Source of the DNA: Mucidula mucida
Taxonomy: Eukaryota; Basidiomycota; Agaricomycetes; Agaricales; Physalacriaceae
DNA: 64,000 nt
Assembly (NCBI GenBank): GCA_015501055.1
Contig: JADNYV010000010.1
Span: 434,001 to 498,000, forward strand
Direction of reading: 5' to 3'
The notes under the pieces are model-generated. The model did no database searches. It was not told where the DNA came from and saw only the letters and a list, made by a program, of their open reading frames with translations. The position numbers and the translations under genes are program-made. Positions 35,872 through 47,456 of this stretch are shown here, piece by piece (within the stretch, counting starts at the first letter, position 1; each line of letters opens with the position of its first letter).

Positions 35872-37275
35872 TCATATGTGGATGTCTCCCTCGTACTTGG
35901 CCTCGACGTAACGACCTGCGAAGCCCCAGATTGGCTTGGGCGCGATGGGCCGGAGGCTCATGAAGTCCTCTCGAGCGTTGGTGATATGGGTGGTTGCCCC
36001 GCTGTCGCCATAGAATGGAGACGCTGACATGGTGGTTGTCTTGTTCGTTTGGAGGGCTACGATGGGGATGGATGGATCGTCGACATAGTTGGGGTTGGTG
36101 AACTCCCTCCAGTCAATAGACACTTTGGCGGGTGTGTTTGCGAGCATGGAGTATTCGGATGATGATGGGGATGATGCGCGGTGTTGTCCTCCGTATGTCT
36201 TGTACATCTCCTCGAGCTCTGTGTTGCTCGTGAGTGTCATTGCAGTGTTGACGATCTCCTCCTTGACGACCTGGTAGTAGATCGTCTGTCCCGCGACGTT
36301 CTTTACGGGCACCGCTTTGCCTTGGGTGGGAGGCGCCGACTTCGAGGTGTTGGGATTGGAGGGTGTTGTCGACGCGGAAGCGGGGTTCCTCCTCGCCTCG
36401 TACGCCTTCTTCCTCTCCTCCTTCGCCGCTATCACCTCGTCTCTGCGTCCTTCCATATCCCCCCCTTCCTCGTAGCAATCTTTAGTCCAATGGCGTCCCC
36501 CACAATTGCCGCAGGGCTCGTACTTCTTCTTCGAGCCGTTCTTCTTCGGTGGGGGCTTTGCGACGTTCGCCCTCTCCGCCTCGGCGAGCTCTTTCTTCTT
36601 CTCTTCCTTCACCTGGACCGCCTCCTTCTGAGCGATTTGATGATGTCTACGGGGAGGTGGTATCCTCGTGTTTGCGACGGATGTCCTTGAGATCGACATG
36701 AAGTGCTTGAAGGATGACGACGGCCGCGAGGCTGTCGGCTGTGAGCTGGCCGACCTCGAAGATCTGCTTGCATTTGTCTCGAATGACTTGTGCGTTCTTG
36801 ACCATGTCGTGTCGCGTCGTATAACGGTGGTGAGCGCGTCGCTGAGGAGTGAGGTTTGAGACTCGGAAGTTTTGCGATGTCGCTTCTCGAGGGCCGTCCA
36901 GATTGCGTGGGCAGTGGTGAGGGTGGGGTCATGGTTGCGGAGGTAGTCTTTCTCTGCTTCCGAAATGTTCATGCGTATATTAGCCTGTGCGAACTGATCG
37001 TTGTTGTTCCACGTGTCGAGGTCGGCGGCGTCAGAGGGGGATTTGGTGGTGCCGAGGACATAGCCTTTTGTGCCGGCGATGAGAAACGCGTCTAGCGCGC
37101 TGGAGCTCCAGCGTACCCAGTTTCTGGCGTCTAGGTCGAGCGAGGAGCCGACCGTGACCTGTTTGGCTTTGAGCTTCTCGAGTGGCATGATGTGGGATGT
37201 GTGGGGGGTGGATGTGTTTATGTGTAGTCTCGTGAAAGAAGATGCGAGGTTTTCAATGTCGAGGTTGCTCGTCAT
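35872..37275 (-). pseudogene. copia gag and protease start
   Basis: 467 codons from MTSNLDIENLA. It has a UBN2-like gag core (DLDARNWVRWSSSALDAFL; AIWTALEKRH), then a zinc knuckle CGNCGGRHWTKDC, a Lys/Glu-rich and a Ser/Thr/Pro-rich linker. Near the end comes the aspartic protease motif FYGDSGATTHIT. It stops at a TGA immediately before MGKGITLVLKNALYV, which continues the same frame. TGA for TGG (Trp) would restore the polyprotein, so one nonsense change separates gag-PR from the rest. Confidence 0.85.
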
Positions 37276-37317
37276 GCGCTAGCGGTCGAGTTCCGTCAAA
37301 GAAAATAGCCCATAACC

Positions 37318-37578
37318 TGTTGGAAACTAGACCGTGTATAAGTACGTCTCAGTACACTGTATCGTAGCGGTACTATACCTAGACCGTGTATAAGTACGTC
37401 TAGGTGATATATAAGTTAATCATCCCGTCATACTAATGAGTGGCTTACCTCAGTACACTGTATCGTAGCGGTACTGAGGAAAGCCAGATGAAAGAGATTG
37501 CGCGCCTACGGCGCGCCACGCGCTCGACCCTGCCGATCCTGATCTATCCGTAATCTCCGTATTGCGTCGATTCCAACA
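37318..37578 (-). repeat. copia 5' LTR
   Basis: 261 bp, three differences from the 3' LTR: one near 37421 and two in the last 25 bases. Confidence 0.95.
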
Positions 37579-38220
37579 GAGGCGGCATCGTGCATCTTGT
37601 AGAATTTAGACCTGTCATTTTAAAAATGTTCTCCGACTCACACACACCGGGAAGGTAGCCACTTGGCTACTGTTCCCCACGATTACAGTATCGAGAAAGC
37701 TATACGGAGGATTGTGAAATCAGCAAAGTTCAACCACTATGTTAAACTCGCTCCCCTCAACAAAGCTTCAGGAAGCCTTGATGAATGTGAGGACGGAAAA
37801 TGGGAAGAGTGTCCTGAATACCCGTTGTAATCAGGTGACGCGGGTATCAGAGACACAGGATATGAACACAGGCTATATAACCATCCTCAAGAGTATCACC
37901 CGGACAAAACAGCCAGGACACGTCTAGTGCGATACATCTTACCATTAGACCTGAGCATGACGTTCCAGCATCAGTCTTTACTCTTGCAAGTACGCCAATG
38001 AATGCGACTAATGACAAGAGTTGAGAACCGTAGAATAAACAGCACAAAGTTACCGGTACCTGTGACGGCAACTGCCCTTCGATTTGCATCCATCTAGACT
38101 CTCCGGTTTGTGCTCAAATTGCAAGGGGGTACGGAGTCGGAGATTATTTACCGAGGCATCAACAGGTAGATTCATGGTCGTTCACCCAGTCCTGCTGCTG
38201 TAGTGGCTAAAGTGCTGTAG
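37579..38220 (+). repeat. degenerate dispersed repeat, copy 4, right part
   Basis: Continues from 32527 across the copia element. It matches 59.78-60.35 kb (AAAGCTATACGGAGG; CTCGCTCCCCTCAAC vs CTCGCTTCCCTGTGC; the CAAGGGGGTACGGAGT end). Confidence 0.7.
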
Positions 38221-38706
38221 AATGAATTCTAGGATGTTTTTTTTTTCGCAAGCTCATAAACAGCCGGGACGAGTGGCAGATAATCTTGGTAGGGTCTTCT
38301 ACATATGTACGTCTGCAGTTGACAAATTATTTTCTGAACACGCGAGGCGAAGGAGAGCAGAATACAGTTCGCTATATGACGAGTATGGGTCTCCGTCCCG
38401 TCGAGCATATTCGTTTATTGTCCCAAGGTTCTACAGATGGCGAGGTCAGGACTCAGCGTCTACAGTAAACCAAAAGTCGGCATTGTTTTCGACACGATGC
38501 CTGACAAGACATCCAGGCTGCTCTCCATTCCCGCCGTCTTGCGATTCACGATGTCCTTTCTGATGTGAGCGAACAAGCCGCAAGTCATATGGTGTAAGTT
38601 TGAGGCTGATACTTGTACATGAAAAGATCGCGAGTGTGAACTACATCATCCATCGCGTCTTGTTTAATGGAACGCGGGAATTTGTCTACCAGTCATTCCA
38701 AACCCT

Positions 38707-41700
38707 TCAAGGATTGGAAATCGGTGGCTCATATTGAAGCAGTTTCCGCCAGCGCTTGTAGAAATCGCGCTTAGTCGGAGTCGATTGCGATTCGGTAGCC
38801 TATAAACATAGGTTAGCACACATGTTCTGGATAGAACGAAACCATATACTCCATGATCTTGGTCTGCGTACGCCGGGGGTGAGAAATGGTCGCGCGCTTG
38901 ATCCCTCGCAAAGGTCGTGATCAAAGAAGAGAGTTCTGCAAGTGGTCGATAGTGCAGGGGCCTTTGCCCGTGGATATCCCAGCCTACCATGGCGCAGACA
39001 TGACCATACGCATCTTTGATGCCTTCGCAGGCGACAAGATGAGAAAGGGCCTCAACACATTCCGACCAGGAGTCGCTCCTGATCAGCTTAGCTAGGTCCC
39101 ATAGCTTCTGCTGCTTCTCGGCATCAGCGAGTAACAAGATCTTGCATATCGCAGCTAAATGGTGAGGATCCTCCAAGTAGACTTTGGCATCGACAAAGAC
39201 CGGCGAAGCATGCATGGATACCACTTGAATGTAGGTCGTTGCGATCACAATGTAGCCTGTACACCAGAAGTCGGGGAGTTTGTCGTTTCGTGGTGTTGTC
39301 GAATTGGCGAGACGAATGAGTCGAGCACCGATGTCGTGCAACCAGTCCTGATGTACTAGATATGCACAAATCGTTTCTGTATAATCAGAAAGGGCTGGGA
39401 AAAGCGACACGTAGGCGAAAATGTTGGCCACTAGTTCCCAGCCATTGTGAGTTGCTCCAGTCTCAAGTGATGCCGTGGCGACGTGCCAGAGCTTCTCGAA
39501 GAGAGCGCCGGTGAGCCAAGAGGGATCACGTTCGAAGAACCCGAAACGACGATTGAGCCCCTTGAAAAGATATTCCGAAGCGAACGCTTCATCAGCGAGA
39601 GTCATCACAGTGCTGGAACCGAAGGCTTCAGAGTTGACAAGGACCTTCAGGGCACAGATCGCTGCGCGCTCAACATTAGGGTGGTTGCCACTCCAGTGTC
39701 CCCGGGCAATCACATAAATTTTGACGATTTTCAGCGCCTTTCGAAACAGACGATCACTTTGAGGAGTATCCAAAAGAGAGGATGTGGCCTGGACAGACCG
39801 CGTTTGCAGCAGCGTAAGGACGACGAGAACATCGTCAGGGATATCCTGGGTGTAGTTCTCAGGAGAGCGCGTAACATGAGAAATCCAGCGTGAAGCAGCC
39901 ATCTCATGAATGATGGTCGCATGTTGGTCATCAATGCTTCCGATAATAGTGGCGCTGTGCCGTTCTCCTCGAGGTCGTAACGACTGATGACCAGAGGAAA
40001 TTTTGAAGGGCCCAGAGCATATGAAAACAGCGCGCGCTCTGTGCCTGTACAGGATGAGGCATTACAATCATGGACCTGTACCGCGCAGAGGAGTATTTCG
40101 CTCCACGGAAAGGCTGGTGGGCCATCATCGTGGGTAGAATCGATGTTCAGGAACCCCGGGCCATGACGAAGGGCGGCCTCAAACACTTGGCCCCAAAAGA
40201 CGACGTCGATGGTGAGTCCGTTCGATTCATTTCGGCTCTGCCGCAGGCTTTTGCAAACCACCTCAATGGCAAGGTGAGGCTTGCGGAAATATATGAAATC
40301 GTACTTGTCAGGTTCTTGAGCAACCATCCGAAACTTGCCAAAGCGCAACGCTGCACGTTGGAACCGTTCTAAACGATCAACGGGTTGTTCAAAACGGTGA
40401 TGAACCCGTATAGCCTGTATCACGCAGGTCGTTCCTCTTCCTTGCTGACAATGTCAAGGGCTAAACATGCGTGAGGAGTAGACATTGGAGCCATTATACC
40501 ATCAGAGCCTGTGACAATTGGGATACTCTGTAGGGGAAGGCTCCCAAAAGATTGAAGAGCAATGCTCTGCACGGAGGCATTGGAGGATGTGTTGTGTAAC
40601 CAGCAGATGGAAAGCGCGTCCAAGTCTTCGGCTTCGCGTGAAACAGCTGTATACTCGACATCCTTCAACGAACGCGATATTGTCACTGATGACACGCCCC
40701 GGAAAGCGTGTATGCGGCGCCGCACCCAACTGACCAGTCTGAAGGAATACAACGTCAATGGCGTCTTGTATGGGCAATTCGCATAGAAAAGGGGAAGGAC
40801 ATTGCTGATAAGGTATGCCAGAGCTCCGACGCCTGTTATGGATCCTAGAGCTGCAGCCATAGTCCGGCTCAGTGAACAAACAAAGACGATGAGCCCGGCA
40901 AAGAATACACCCAGGGCGATGTGCATGAGAACAGGAAGCAACCCGATGATGAGTGGTACATGCCATTGTTCGAGTCCAATGAGTCGAAAGTGGCGGACAC
41001 GAGATCGGTCTCGCGGGGTTCCGGATGGCAGAATCATATACTCGTTGATCCACTGCTTGGTCAAGACCGCGATGAGCGTGGTGGTCAAGCTCAAAACGAG
41101 ACTGGTGAACCAAAGGCCATTGACCCAAAGATCGGCCGACTGAGCTTTAAATGAGAGGGAGGGGTCGGTGTTTTGTGCGAGTTTGTCGGTGAGGGTGCCC
41201 TGAGAAATGGCAACCTCTACGTCGATTAAGCGAAGTATCAGCGATGTCGTAACCTGCGCGTAATCGATGCGAAGGCTTTGGCAAGTCTGTACGACAAAGG
41301 TGGTAACAACGGCCGAAAACAACGCTGCCTGGAGTTATGTCAGATCAGAAATTATCGCTAACAGAAAGGTAACTTACGAAGACTAGAAGCATATCCAGAC
41401 CGTCCCTCCAATTTTCGACCATGTCCACGTCGAATTTCGTAGCCTCGTCCTGGTACGTTGGAAGACTCTACTCCTCTCGGACATTTCTTTGTACTTGTCG
41501 TCTGGCGCGTACTTCTGCTCATAATTGAACGGATCTAAGGGTAGATCAGTATGATAAAGGAGACGGTATGAGCTGATTCTGACATACCGCTGGCGATCAA
41601 ACGTTTCTGCTGCCTAGGCTTGTCTCGAACCAGTTTCGCATGGGAATGTCGGATTCTGTCACCAGATTTGAGCATAGTGGCCGCGGATTGCGCATTCACA

Positions 41701-41858
41701 ATAGCGCCGTCGTTGACAGTGGAGCTCTCGTTTTCGCCGTCAACATCAGAGCCCTTGGTCTGGCTTGCACGCGACTTGGAAGATTCACAACAACGGCAAT
41801 GCAGAGAGGCTGGCTCGCTTTCGCTGCTTAGCGTGCCCTGCGACGGTAGGGAAGGCAT
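38707..41858 (-). pseudogene. DUF6535 paralogue B, nearly identical to G, three one-base losses
   Basis: Exons are 41858-41588, 41534-41378, 41328-38850 and 38799-38707. Start ATG 41858 (MPSLPSQG), the same as in G. Exon 3 encodes the four-helix DUF6535 region (FSAVVTTFVVQTCQSLR; LWVNGLWFTSLVLSLTTTLI; WHVPLIIGLLPVLMHIAL; LISNVLPLFYANCPYKTPL). A long helical C-terminal part follows (FMRWLLHAGF; DRLFRKALKIVKIYVI). Exon 4 ends TKRDFYKRWRKLLQYEPP. Compared with G, single bases are missing near 41459 (exon 2), 40424 and 39881 (exon 3); each shifts the frame. Outside these sites the coding sequence is sound, and the sites G has lost are intact here. If the indels were assembly errors this would be a normal gene of about 1000 aa. 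Membrane location is predicted; function is unknown. Confidence 0.85.
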
Positions 41859-42030
41859 GGGGAACATGACGTATGGTACATCGCAGTCATCAACCTCGTT
41901 CTTATAACCGAAGGTCGGCAAGCGGCAATCCTTTATTGTCCTCATTCTGTCAACAAACAAAAAAACATTGGAGATCCAGTGAGTTAGATCCATAATGCAG
42001 CTCAACAGGCACAAAAGAGCCTGTAACGCT

Positions 42031-42042
42031 GCATATAAATAA
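42031..42042 (-). promoter_or_regulatory. TATA-like element upstream of B
   Basis: TTATTTATATGC on the minus strand, about 175 bp before the B start. The same sequence precedes G at 57341-57352. Confidence 0.35.
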
Positions 42043-42341
42043 CACACAATTGACAGTTGATGGTATGGTGAAAATTGAACAGCTGTGTGAAAGACAGGTA
42101 CTGAAGGCTAGGGCAGCCTCACGGCACGACAGGTCCTAGTCGGCGAGGACGGTAACGGTGTCCGACTTTTCAAGAACGGTAGCAGTGAGCGACCCAAGGA
42201 GGCCTTGCACCGATTCACAAAGCGTAGCGAGACGGATAGTTGACATTTCACTCGTGGTTTTGGACGGCATAACACATCTCATAAAAGCTCTGAGCAGTAA
42301 GTACAAACACACAACACTAGTAGCACAAGTCTCGCTTGACC

Positions 42342-45300
42342 TCAGGAATTAGGAATGGCATTCTTCAAATGTGCAAGACTCTTTGACCACTCTAAAGATT
42401 CTCGGCGTCCAATCACTGAGGTTACCACGGGCTTGTATGCTTTCCGACGGAAGATCCTCCACGATGAGCGAAGAATCGAGTTCCCGTGTTCGTCGCCTTC
42501 AGACGGCGATGCTACAGTATTCGACGTCTAGCATTAAGGTGAGATCGATAGCTTTTGAATCCCGGGTTAGCGTACCTGTGTATCTGCAGGCTTAACGATC
42601 AACGGTGGCACATAGCGCCCGTGTTGGACATTGTCGACTAGTGTCTCCAGAATTGAGGGTAGATCGTCAAATGGCCGATAGTACAAGTCTTTGTTCATCC
42701 GGAGCTCATCCATTCGAAACATCTGTAGATGTTCGTAGTCATGACCGGCGCCAGGAGTCCTAACAAAGCGAGCAAGATCCTGGAAGCAGACCGACCAGCA
42801 GTCGTCAAATCCAAGTCCCCGAAGAATCTTCGCGAGATGCCACAATTCACTCTGCGCGTCGACATCAGAAAGGAGAAGGAGTGTACATAGAGCAGAAAAG
42901 TTCTGGGGTTCGCGGATGTGGTCCAAGACCGTTGAAGGCAGTGGATTGAGCGTAGACAGGGCAGATACATAGGCTGCGGCTAGATATGCATGACCGGGGC
43001 GCACGTTTCCCCTTATTCTGTCTTCGTGCGGGTTGGCTGACTGGAAAATACACACAAGCTTCAAACCGACGTCTGGTAGCCATTTGAGGGTCACAAGGTC
43101 AGTTATAATCCTTTCCGTTGCGTATAGATGACAGCGTGTCGAGCCAACGTAGGTCAGAACATGAGCAATTGTTTCGGCCGATTGTTCCGTCGTCATCGAT
43201 GCAACGCGCCACGATCTGTCGAAAAGATCTTGAGTAAGCCAGGTATAGTCGTGATCTTCGGTACTGGAGAACTCGTAACGTCGGTTGAGAGCGCAGAAGA
43301 GGCTTCTGACAACAAGCCCCTCATCATTCAAGCTCAAAACGGAGCTTGAACCGAACGAGTCCGATTGAAGAACTGATTTCAACGCAATAATCGCAGCACG
43401 GTCGAAATCCTTATGCCTGCTTGCGCGTGAACCTGACCCGACAGCGTAGAGCTCAACTTCCTTCAGGACTCGACGGAATAACGAGCCATCAATATGGTCG
43501 GTATCGAGCAAAGGAGTTGCTTGAATAGATGGAGATTGTAGCATTGTTAGGACAAGGAGAACATCCGGAGGGACATGATGCGTGTACTTTTCTCGGGATC
43601 GCGAAACATCTGGAAACCCGACATGCAGGACCCACCGCGCAAACGAGGCTTGCATGTTATTCACCAGAGCGCCAAAAAGACTTGTTGACGTGCTATTGAA
43701 GCCCATAGTATACGAGTCGATCACAATTTCAGACACCTCAAATGGGCCCGATTCGAGAGAAAAGCACTGGGCGAAGGCCTCGGAGTTTTTGGCGAAAACC
43801 CGGTTAAAGAACCTCAAGAGTTTTAACGATTTTTTAGGTTAAAACAATTTTAAAACTATTTTAACATTCTTTGAAGTATTTCGACCCAATGGTCGAAATA
43901 CTTCAAAGAATGTGAAAATAGGTCGAAATACTGTAGCGTTTCGACCGTAACTTCACAGCCTGTGACCCATTATGGTCTGAAGTTACAGCGAACAGCTTCA
44001 CAGACCCTTAAATTGCCTTTTTTGGACAGTTCCGCGTATAGCAGGACCTGAAATTTCCTTATTTGGAGGCTCATGCCTGACCAAAGTGGTCCGTGACCCG
44101 TTATGATGTATATATAGCTTCACTTCAAAGACCCCCGTGACCCGTTATGTGAATTTGCGGTCGAAACACTACAGTACTTCAAAGAATGTTAAAATTGTTT
44201 TAAAATTGTTTTAACCTAAAAAAATTGTTAAAACTCTTGAGGTTCTTTAACCGGGGTTTTTGCCAAAAACTCCGAGGCCTTCGCCCAGTGAAGGCGCGAA
44301 GGTTCTTGCGCTCACCCGCACAGTTCTGCGAGAGACACGCGTGTCGCCCAACTGAAGCTTCGAGGAACAGAGACCAGATGCGTGATGGAGGACCCGTCGA
44401 GTTTATCTCAAGCCAGCCCAACCCCGATCGCAGCGCGTTCTGAAATATTCTTGCCCAGAACACGACATCCAGTTTGATCTCGCGCTGCGCAGGAGGTCCC
44501 AACAGATGTTTGCGTAACATGTTGGCTGCAGCATAGGGAGAAGCATGAAGTAAACGGCTGTAGCGAATTGGCATTGTGAACCTGCCATTACCGAATCGTA
44601 TAGCAGCCCGCTGGAAACGTTCGAACCGGTCGACTGGTTGATCAAACCGATGATGGATCTCCATTGCTCGGTTAACCAATGGCACAATGCCAGTGGGACC
44701 TTCAATGGTTTTCACACTTTGTAAAGGGAGGCTACTCAGAGCCTGGAGAGCAATGCTCTGCACAGATATATTTGGAGAGGCATTGTGCATCCAGGCAATG
44801 GCCCGAGCGTCAAGTTCGTCCGCATTCCTGCGAACGATCCTACGCTCGGCTTCCTTTAGAGAGCCGGGAGGCTTTCTAGCCGATAAAACGTTCGCCGCGA
44901 TGACGCGCATGCGAATCAAGATCAAGCGAGTGCGCACACGTGCATAGCTGAGGAAGGCGTAGGCATAGTGAGAGAGGGGTGTTTTATACGGGCAATCGGG
45001 AAAGAAGAGAGGGAGTAGGTTGGTCGAGAAATACATGAGGAACGCAAGACCTCCGATACGACCCAGCATGGCAGCCATGATACCGTTGAGCTTGTGAAGA
45101 TATATGACAAGACCAAGTAGAAACATGCCGAGGGATAGGTGCATGAACACAGGAAGAAGACCGATCATCAATGGGACGTGCCATTTTTGAAAGCTGTCAT
45201 TTCTGAATTGACGCGTACGGGCCTGGTCTCTAGGAGTGCCTGAGGGAACGGACATGTACTGGTGTATCCACTGCTTTACCAGAACGGTAATGAGGGCGGT

Positions 45301-46006
45301 GCTGAGGCTGAGTCCCAAGCTCGAGAACCACAGCCCGTTAACCCAGAGATCGTTCTTTTGCGAGCGGAAGGAGGACCCGGCTGCATCCAGAAGAGATGGG
45401 GAAGAAAGCTTGTCCCCTGTTGCAATGGTGTACTCGAGCTTGATCAGCTCAAAGACCAACGTCGCCGTAACTTCGCTATAGTTTACTTGAAGGTTCTGAC
45501 ACGTCTGAACAACAAAAGTCGTCACTACAGCAGAGAATATGGCGGCCTTGGCAAGCGTTTAGGAGGGATGCGGAATGCAATTGCGGAACTCACAAAGACT
45601 AGAAGCATATCAAGTCCTTCTCGCCAATCCTCGAGTGCTTCCACGACAATCTTGGTAGCTTCGTCGTTATAAGTCATCCAGACACGGGCAGTAGGGGCCA
45701 TCTCCGTAAACTCTTTGTCTGGAGGGTATTTTCGCTCATAATCAAAAGAATCTAATACGAGCCTGGTCAGCAAAGCATCGGAGGCAATGGTTTAGAGTAG
45801 ACTTCACCAGAAGGAAAGGATGGCTTCCAACTCCCTTCGGCGTCGCCTACGTTCGTATGACAGGAAGCAGACTCAGTGCTGTTGACCTCGGAATCAGGTT
45901 CGCCGAGTGTCGACACGTTGGATGGTTGGTTGACAGGTGATTTGAGAGGTTGGAGGGGGTATGACTTCGATGCGTCCATGCGCAGTGATCCTAGGCCGAA
46001 GGACAT
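42342..46006 (-). pseudogene. DUF6535 paralogue D/C, split by a CACTA-type MITE
   Basis: Exons are 46006-45808, 45751-45594, 45546-42576 (containing the insertion 43765-44290) and 42527-42342. With the MITE and one AAG duplication removed, exon 3 is 2442 nt, exactly the size expected for paralogue E. The gene would then read 994 aa without a single other defect. N-terminal exons carry FDYERKYPPDKEFTEMAPTARVW. Membrane segments lie at about residues 120-139, 183-210, 231-260 and 263-289 (LWVNGLWFSSLGLSLSTALI; WHVPLMIGLLPVFMHLSLGM). The C-terminal half is helical (SFARWVLHVGFPD; LWHLAKILRGLGFDD). Exon 4 ends RRESLEWSKSLAHLKNAIP, like E. The insertion falls at about residue 538, between LRAF and SLESG, and brings stops. 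Without precise excision the product would be cut after the membrane domain. Confidence 0.9.
43765..44290. mobile_element. CACTA-type MITE inside a DUF6535 coding exon
   Basis: 526 bp. The ends read CACTGGGCGAAGGCCTCGGA and its inverted complement. The terminal inverted repeats run for about 120 bp with few mismatches. The 3-bp duplication AAG (43762-43764, 44291-44293) flanks it. CACT[A/G] termini with a 3-bp duplication are the hallmark of CACTA/EnSpm elements. The interior has no transposase. It holds an inner hairpin (AGTATTTCGACCCAATGG region, 43893-43912) and repeated GTGACCCGTTATG motifs (44091, 44138). Removing it together with one AAG restores the host reading frame exactly. Confidence 0.92.
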
Positions 46007-46050
46007 GGGGGATGAAAAGCAGTGACGAGAAATACCATCTGCCCATCAAC

Positions 46051-46060
46051 TTTATAACAA
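46051..46060 (-). promoter_or_regulatory. TATA-like element of D/C
   Basis: TTTTGTTATAAAGTTGATGG on the minus strand, about 47 bp upstream of the start. E has the matching TTTGTTATAACTTGATGG about 64 bp upstream of its start, so this promoter core is conserved between the two paralogues. Confidence 0.5.
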
Positions 46061-46261
46061 AAGATCCGTCGTGTCTAATATCCCACGGTAAATAGCTCCG
46101 TACACTCGATCTTTTGTCTATGCTCTCCATCATCTTGCCGCGCAACGCGAAGAACAATTAGGTCCACTGATATGCGACATTCGTGGCCAAATTGATGATC
46201 ATTTATATTTCATTATGCAGACTACCGTATACAAGCATGATACTGGTCCGTGAACGTGTAT

Positions 46262-46761
46262 TCACGTATCCTGAAATGATTGGCCACTACTTGCCTGAAT
46301 GGCTTCCAAATGATTTCCAATGGAAAGGAGCCACAGATGGATGGATGCATTCAATCTCTCGATAGTCCAGTCTGGACCCAGAAGGTTATAAGCCGATTTC
46401 CGGATATAACAGCGAACCACTCGTGAATCTGGTGGGGGGACCGTAATATGGACTTCGTATACATCAGAGACATAAGAGCGGTGATGTCGACTCAAGCATT
46501 GAAAATAATATTCGACTTCGTCTTCCGGATGGGTACTGAGATAATATTAGAACCTCTTGCGATTATGCAATATTGCACTTACCCTCCGGTTATCGTAACT
46601 ATATAAGCTCGTACTTCTCGTGGAGGATTGGCGATCACCAGGTCGAATATAGTGGCGTAGTACAAATGAGCACTGACATTAGTCGCTTTGCCATCATCAA
46701 GGCGATTGGCATTCAAAGCAAGGAGACACGGATGCAGGGTTTCTGTCATCTCAGATGACAT
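46262..46761 (-). CDS. unknown 150-aa two-exon protein upstream of D/C
   Basis: Exon 1 is 46761-46583 (ATG chosen because the paralogue near E also begins MSSEMT) and exon 2 46535-46262. The 47-nt intron is GTAAGT..CTCAG with phase 2, giving 150 aa. Exon 1 ends VRAYIVTITGG and exon 2 begins THPEDEVEYYFQCLSRHH, then VYEVHITVPPPDSRVVRCYI. It finishes with a predicted helix (LNASIHLWLLSIGNHLEAI). No signal peptide or membrane helix is evident; the pattern of short strands and helices suggests a small globular cytosolic domain. It lies 255 bp upstream of, and co-directional with, the DUF6535 gene D/C. A paralogue with the same intron position precedes E. I do not recognise the family. Confidence 0.6.
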
Positions 46762-46793
46762 TATCGGAAGGTGGATGATATAAGAGGATTTGA

Positions 46794-46817
46794 AGGTAGG
46801 TAGGTAGGTAGGTAGGT
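46794..46817 (+). repeat. (GGTA)n microsatellite
   Basis: About six tandem GGTA units just upstream of the small gene at 46262-46761. Confidence 0.9.
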
Positions 46818-46875
46818 GTACGCACAACTCAAGACATCTGCGAATATAAAGGCGGGCAACGCGGGCGGAGAACAA

Positions 46876-47456
46876 GGCGCCATACTTACCATGACAGGTA
46901 TAAGAACGTCCTTGTCGCTCTGAACCAACCTAACACATCGAGGACAACAACATTAGTGTCCATACCAGGCCAGCCCATATTGTTCTGGCACCAGTTATTT
47001 TCAGCACTTCTGAGTCCCATACATTAATACAACAAATGAGGCTATCGGTACGTACCATCATGATCCTGATGAAAAAAGAGGATGAAGGACCAGCCTCTTC
47101 GTCCGTAACGGTATTGCTCCTCTTTGCTTCTGTTGTTTGGGCCCCAGGTAAGGCTCAAAAGAGAAATTTCTTAGGGCGGCAGCTGCCCATATAAGGAAAT
47201 TGGATCCTGAATGAAGAGTAACCTCTGTGAAGAGTATGCATAACGGGTAACACCCCATGAAGACTTGTGTGTAATAGTACAGTACACATTTTGGCTTGCG
47301 CTCACTTTGTACCATGCTCCGCCTTGAAGTACAATCACTTATGTTTGTTCTGATATTACTGATGTTAGTCCTACAGCGAACTCCGTCAACAACTCGTCGG
47401 TGATTCATGAGATTGGGATCTAAGTCACATAGTCTGCTCGCTCGTCACAACTCAGC
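46876..47456. other. intergenic, no gene seen
   Basis: Between the end of E and the small gene. Only short frames without splice support or recognisable product. Confidence 0.4.

Larger units (their letters stand above)
32528..37578 (-). mobile_element. Ty1/copia retrotransposon, complete ends, broken reading frame
   Basis: Two 261-bp LTRs (32528-32788, 37318-37578) begin TGTTGGAAAC and end TTCCAACA. They differ at only three positions by eye. A 5-bp duplication GAGGC (32523-32527, 37579-37583) flanks the element, so it is a recent insertion into dispersed-repeat copy 4. Coding is on the minus strand: gag-protease-integrase-RT-RNase H. A purine run (complement of ctcctcctcaattcggag) abuts the 3' LTR. 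Despite near-identical LTRs the polyprotein has several stops and frame changes, so this copy was probably moved in trans or decayed quickly. Confidence 0.95.

Noticed and set aside
36181..36690. 169-codon plus-strand frame opposite copia gag
   Set aside because: Leu/Arg-rich antisense of the gag linker; no start context or domain.
39483..40372. Long plus-strand frames opposite the DUF6535 exons, also at 55426-56511
   Set aside because: Antisense shadows of conserved coding sequence, reproduced in B and G only because the two are duplicates.
43893..43933. Hairpin AGTATTTCGACC...GGTCGAAATACT as a terminator or regulatory RNA
   Set aside because: It is the inner inverted repeat of the CACTA-type MITE and needs no separate explanation.
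46796..46816. GGTA repeats as a telomere-like tract
   Set aside because: Only about six tetranucleotide units, internal position, not a fungal telomere motif; a plain microsatellite.
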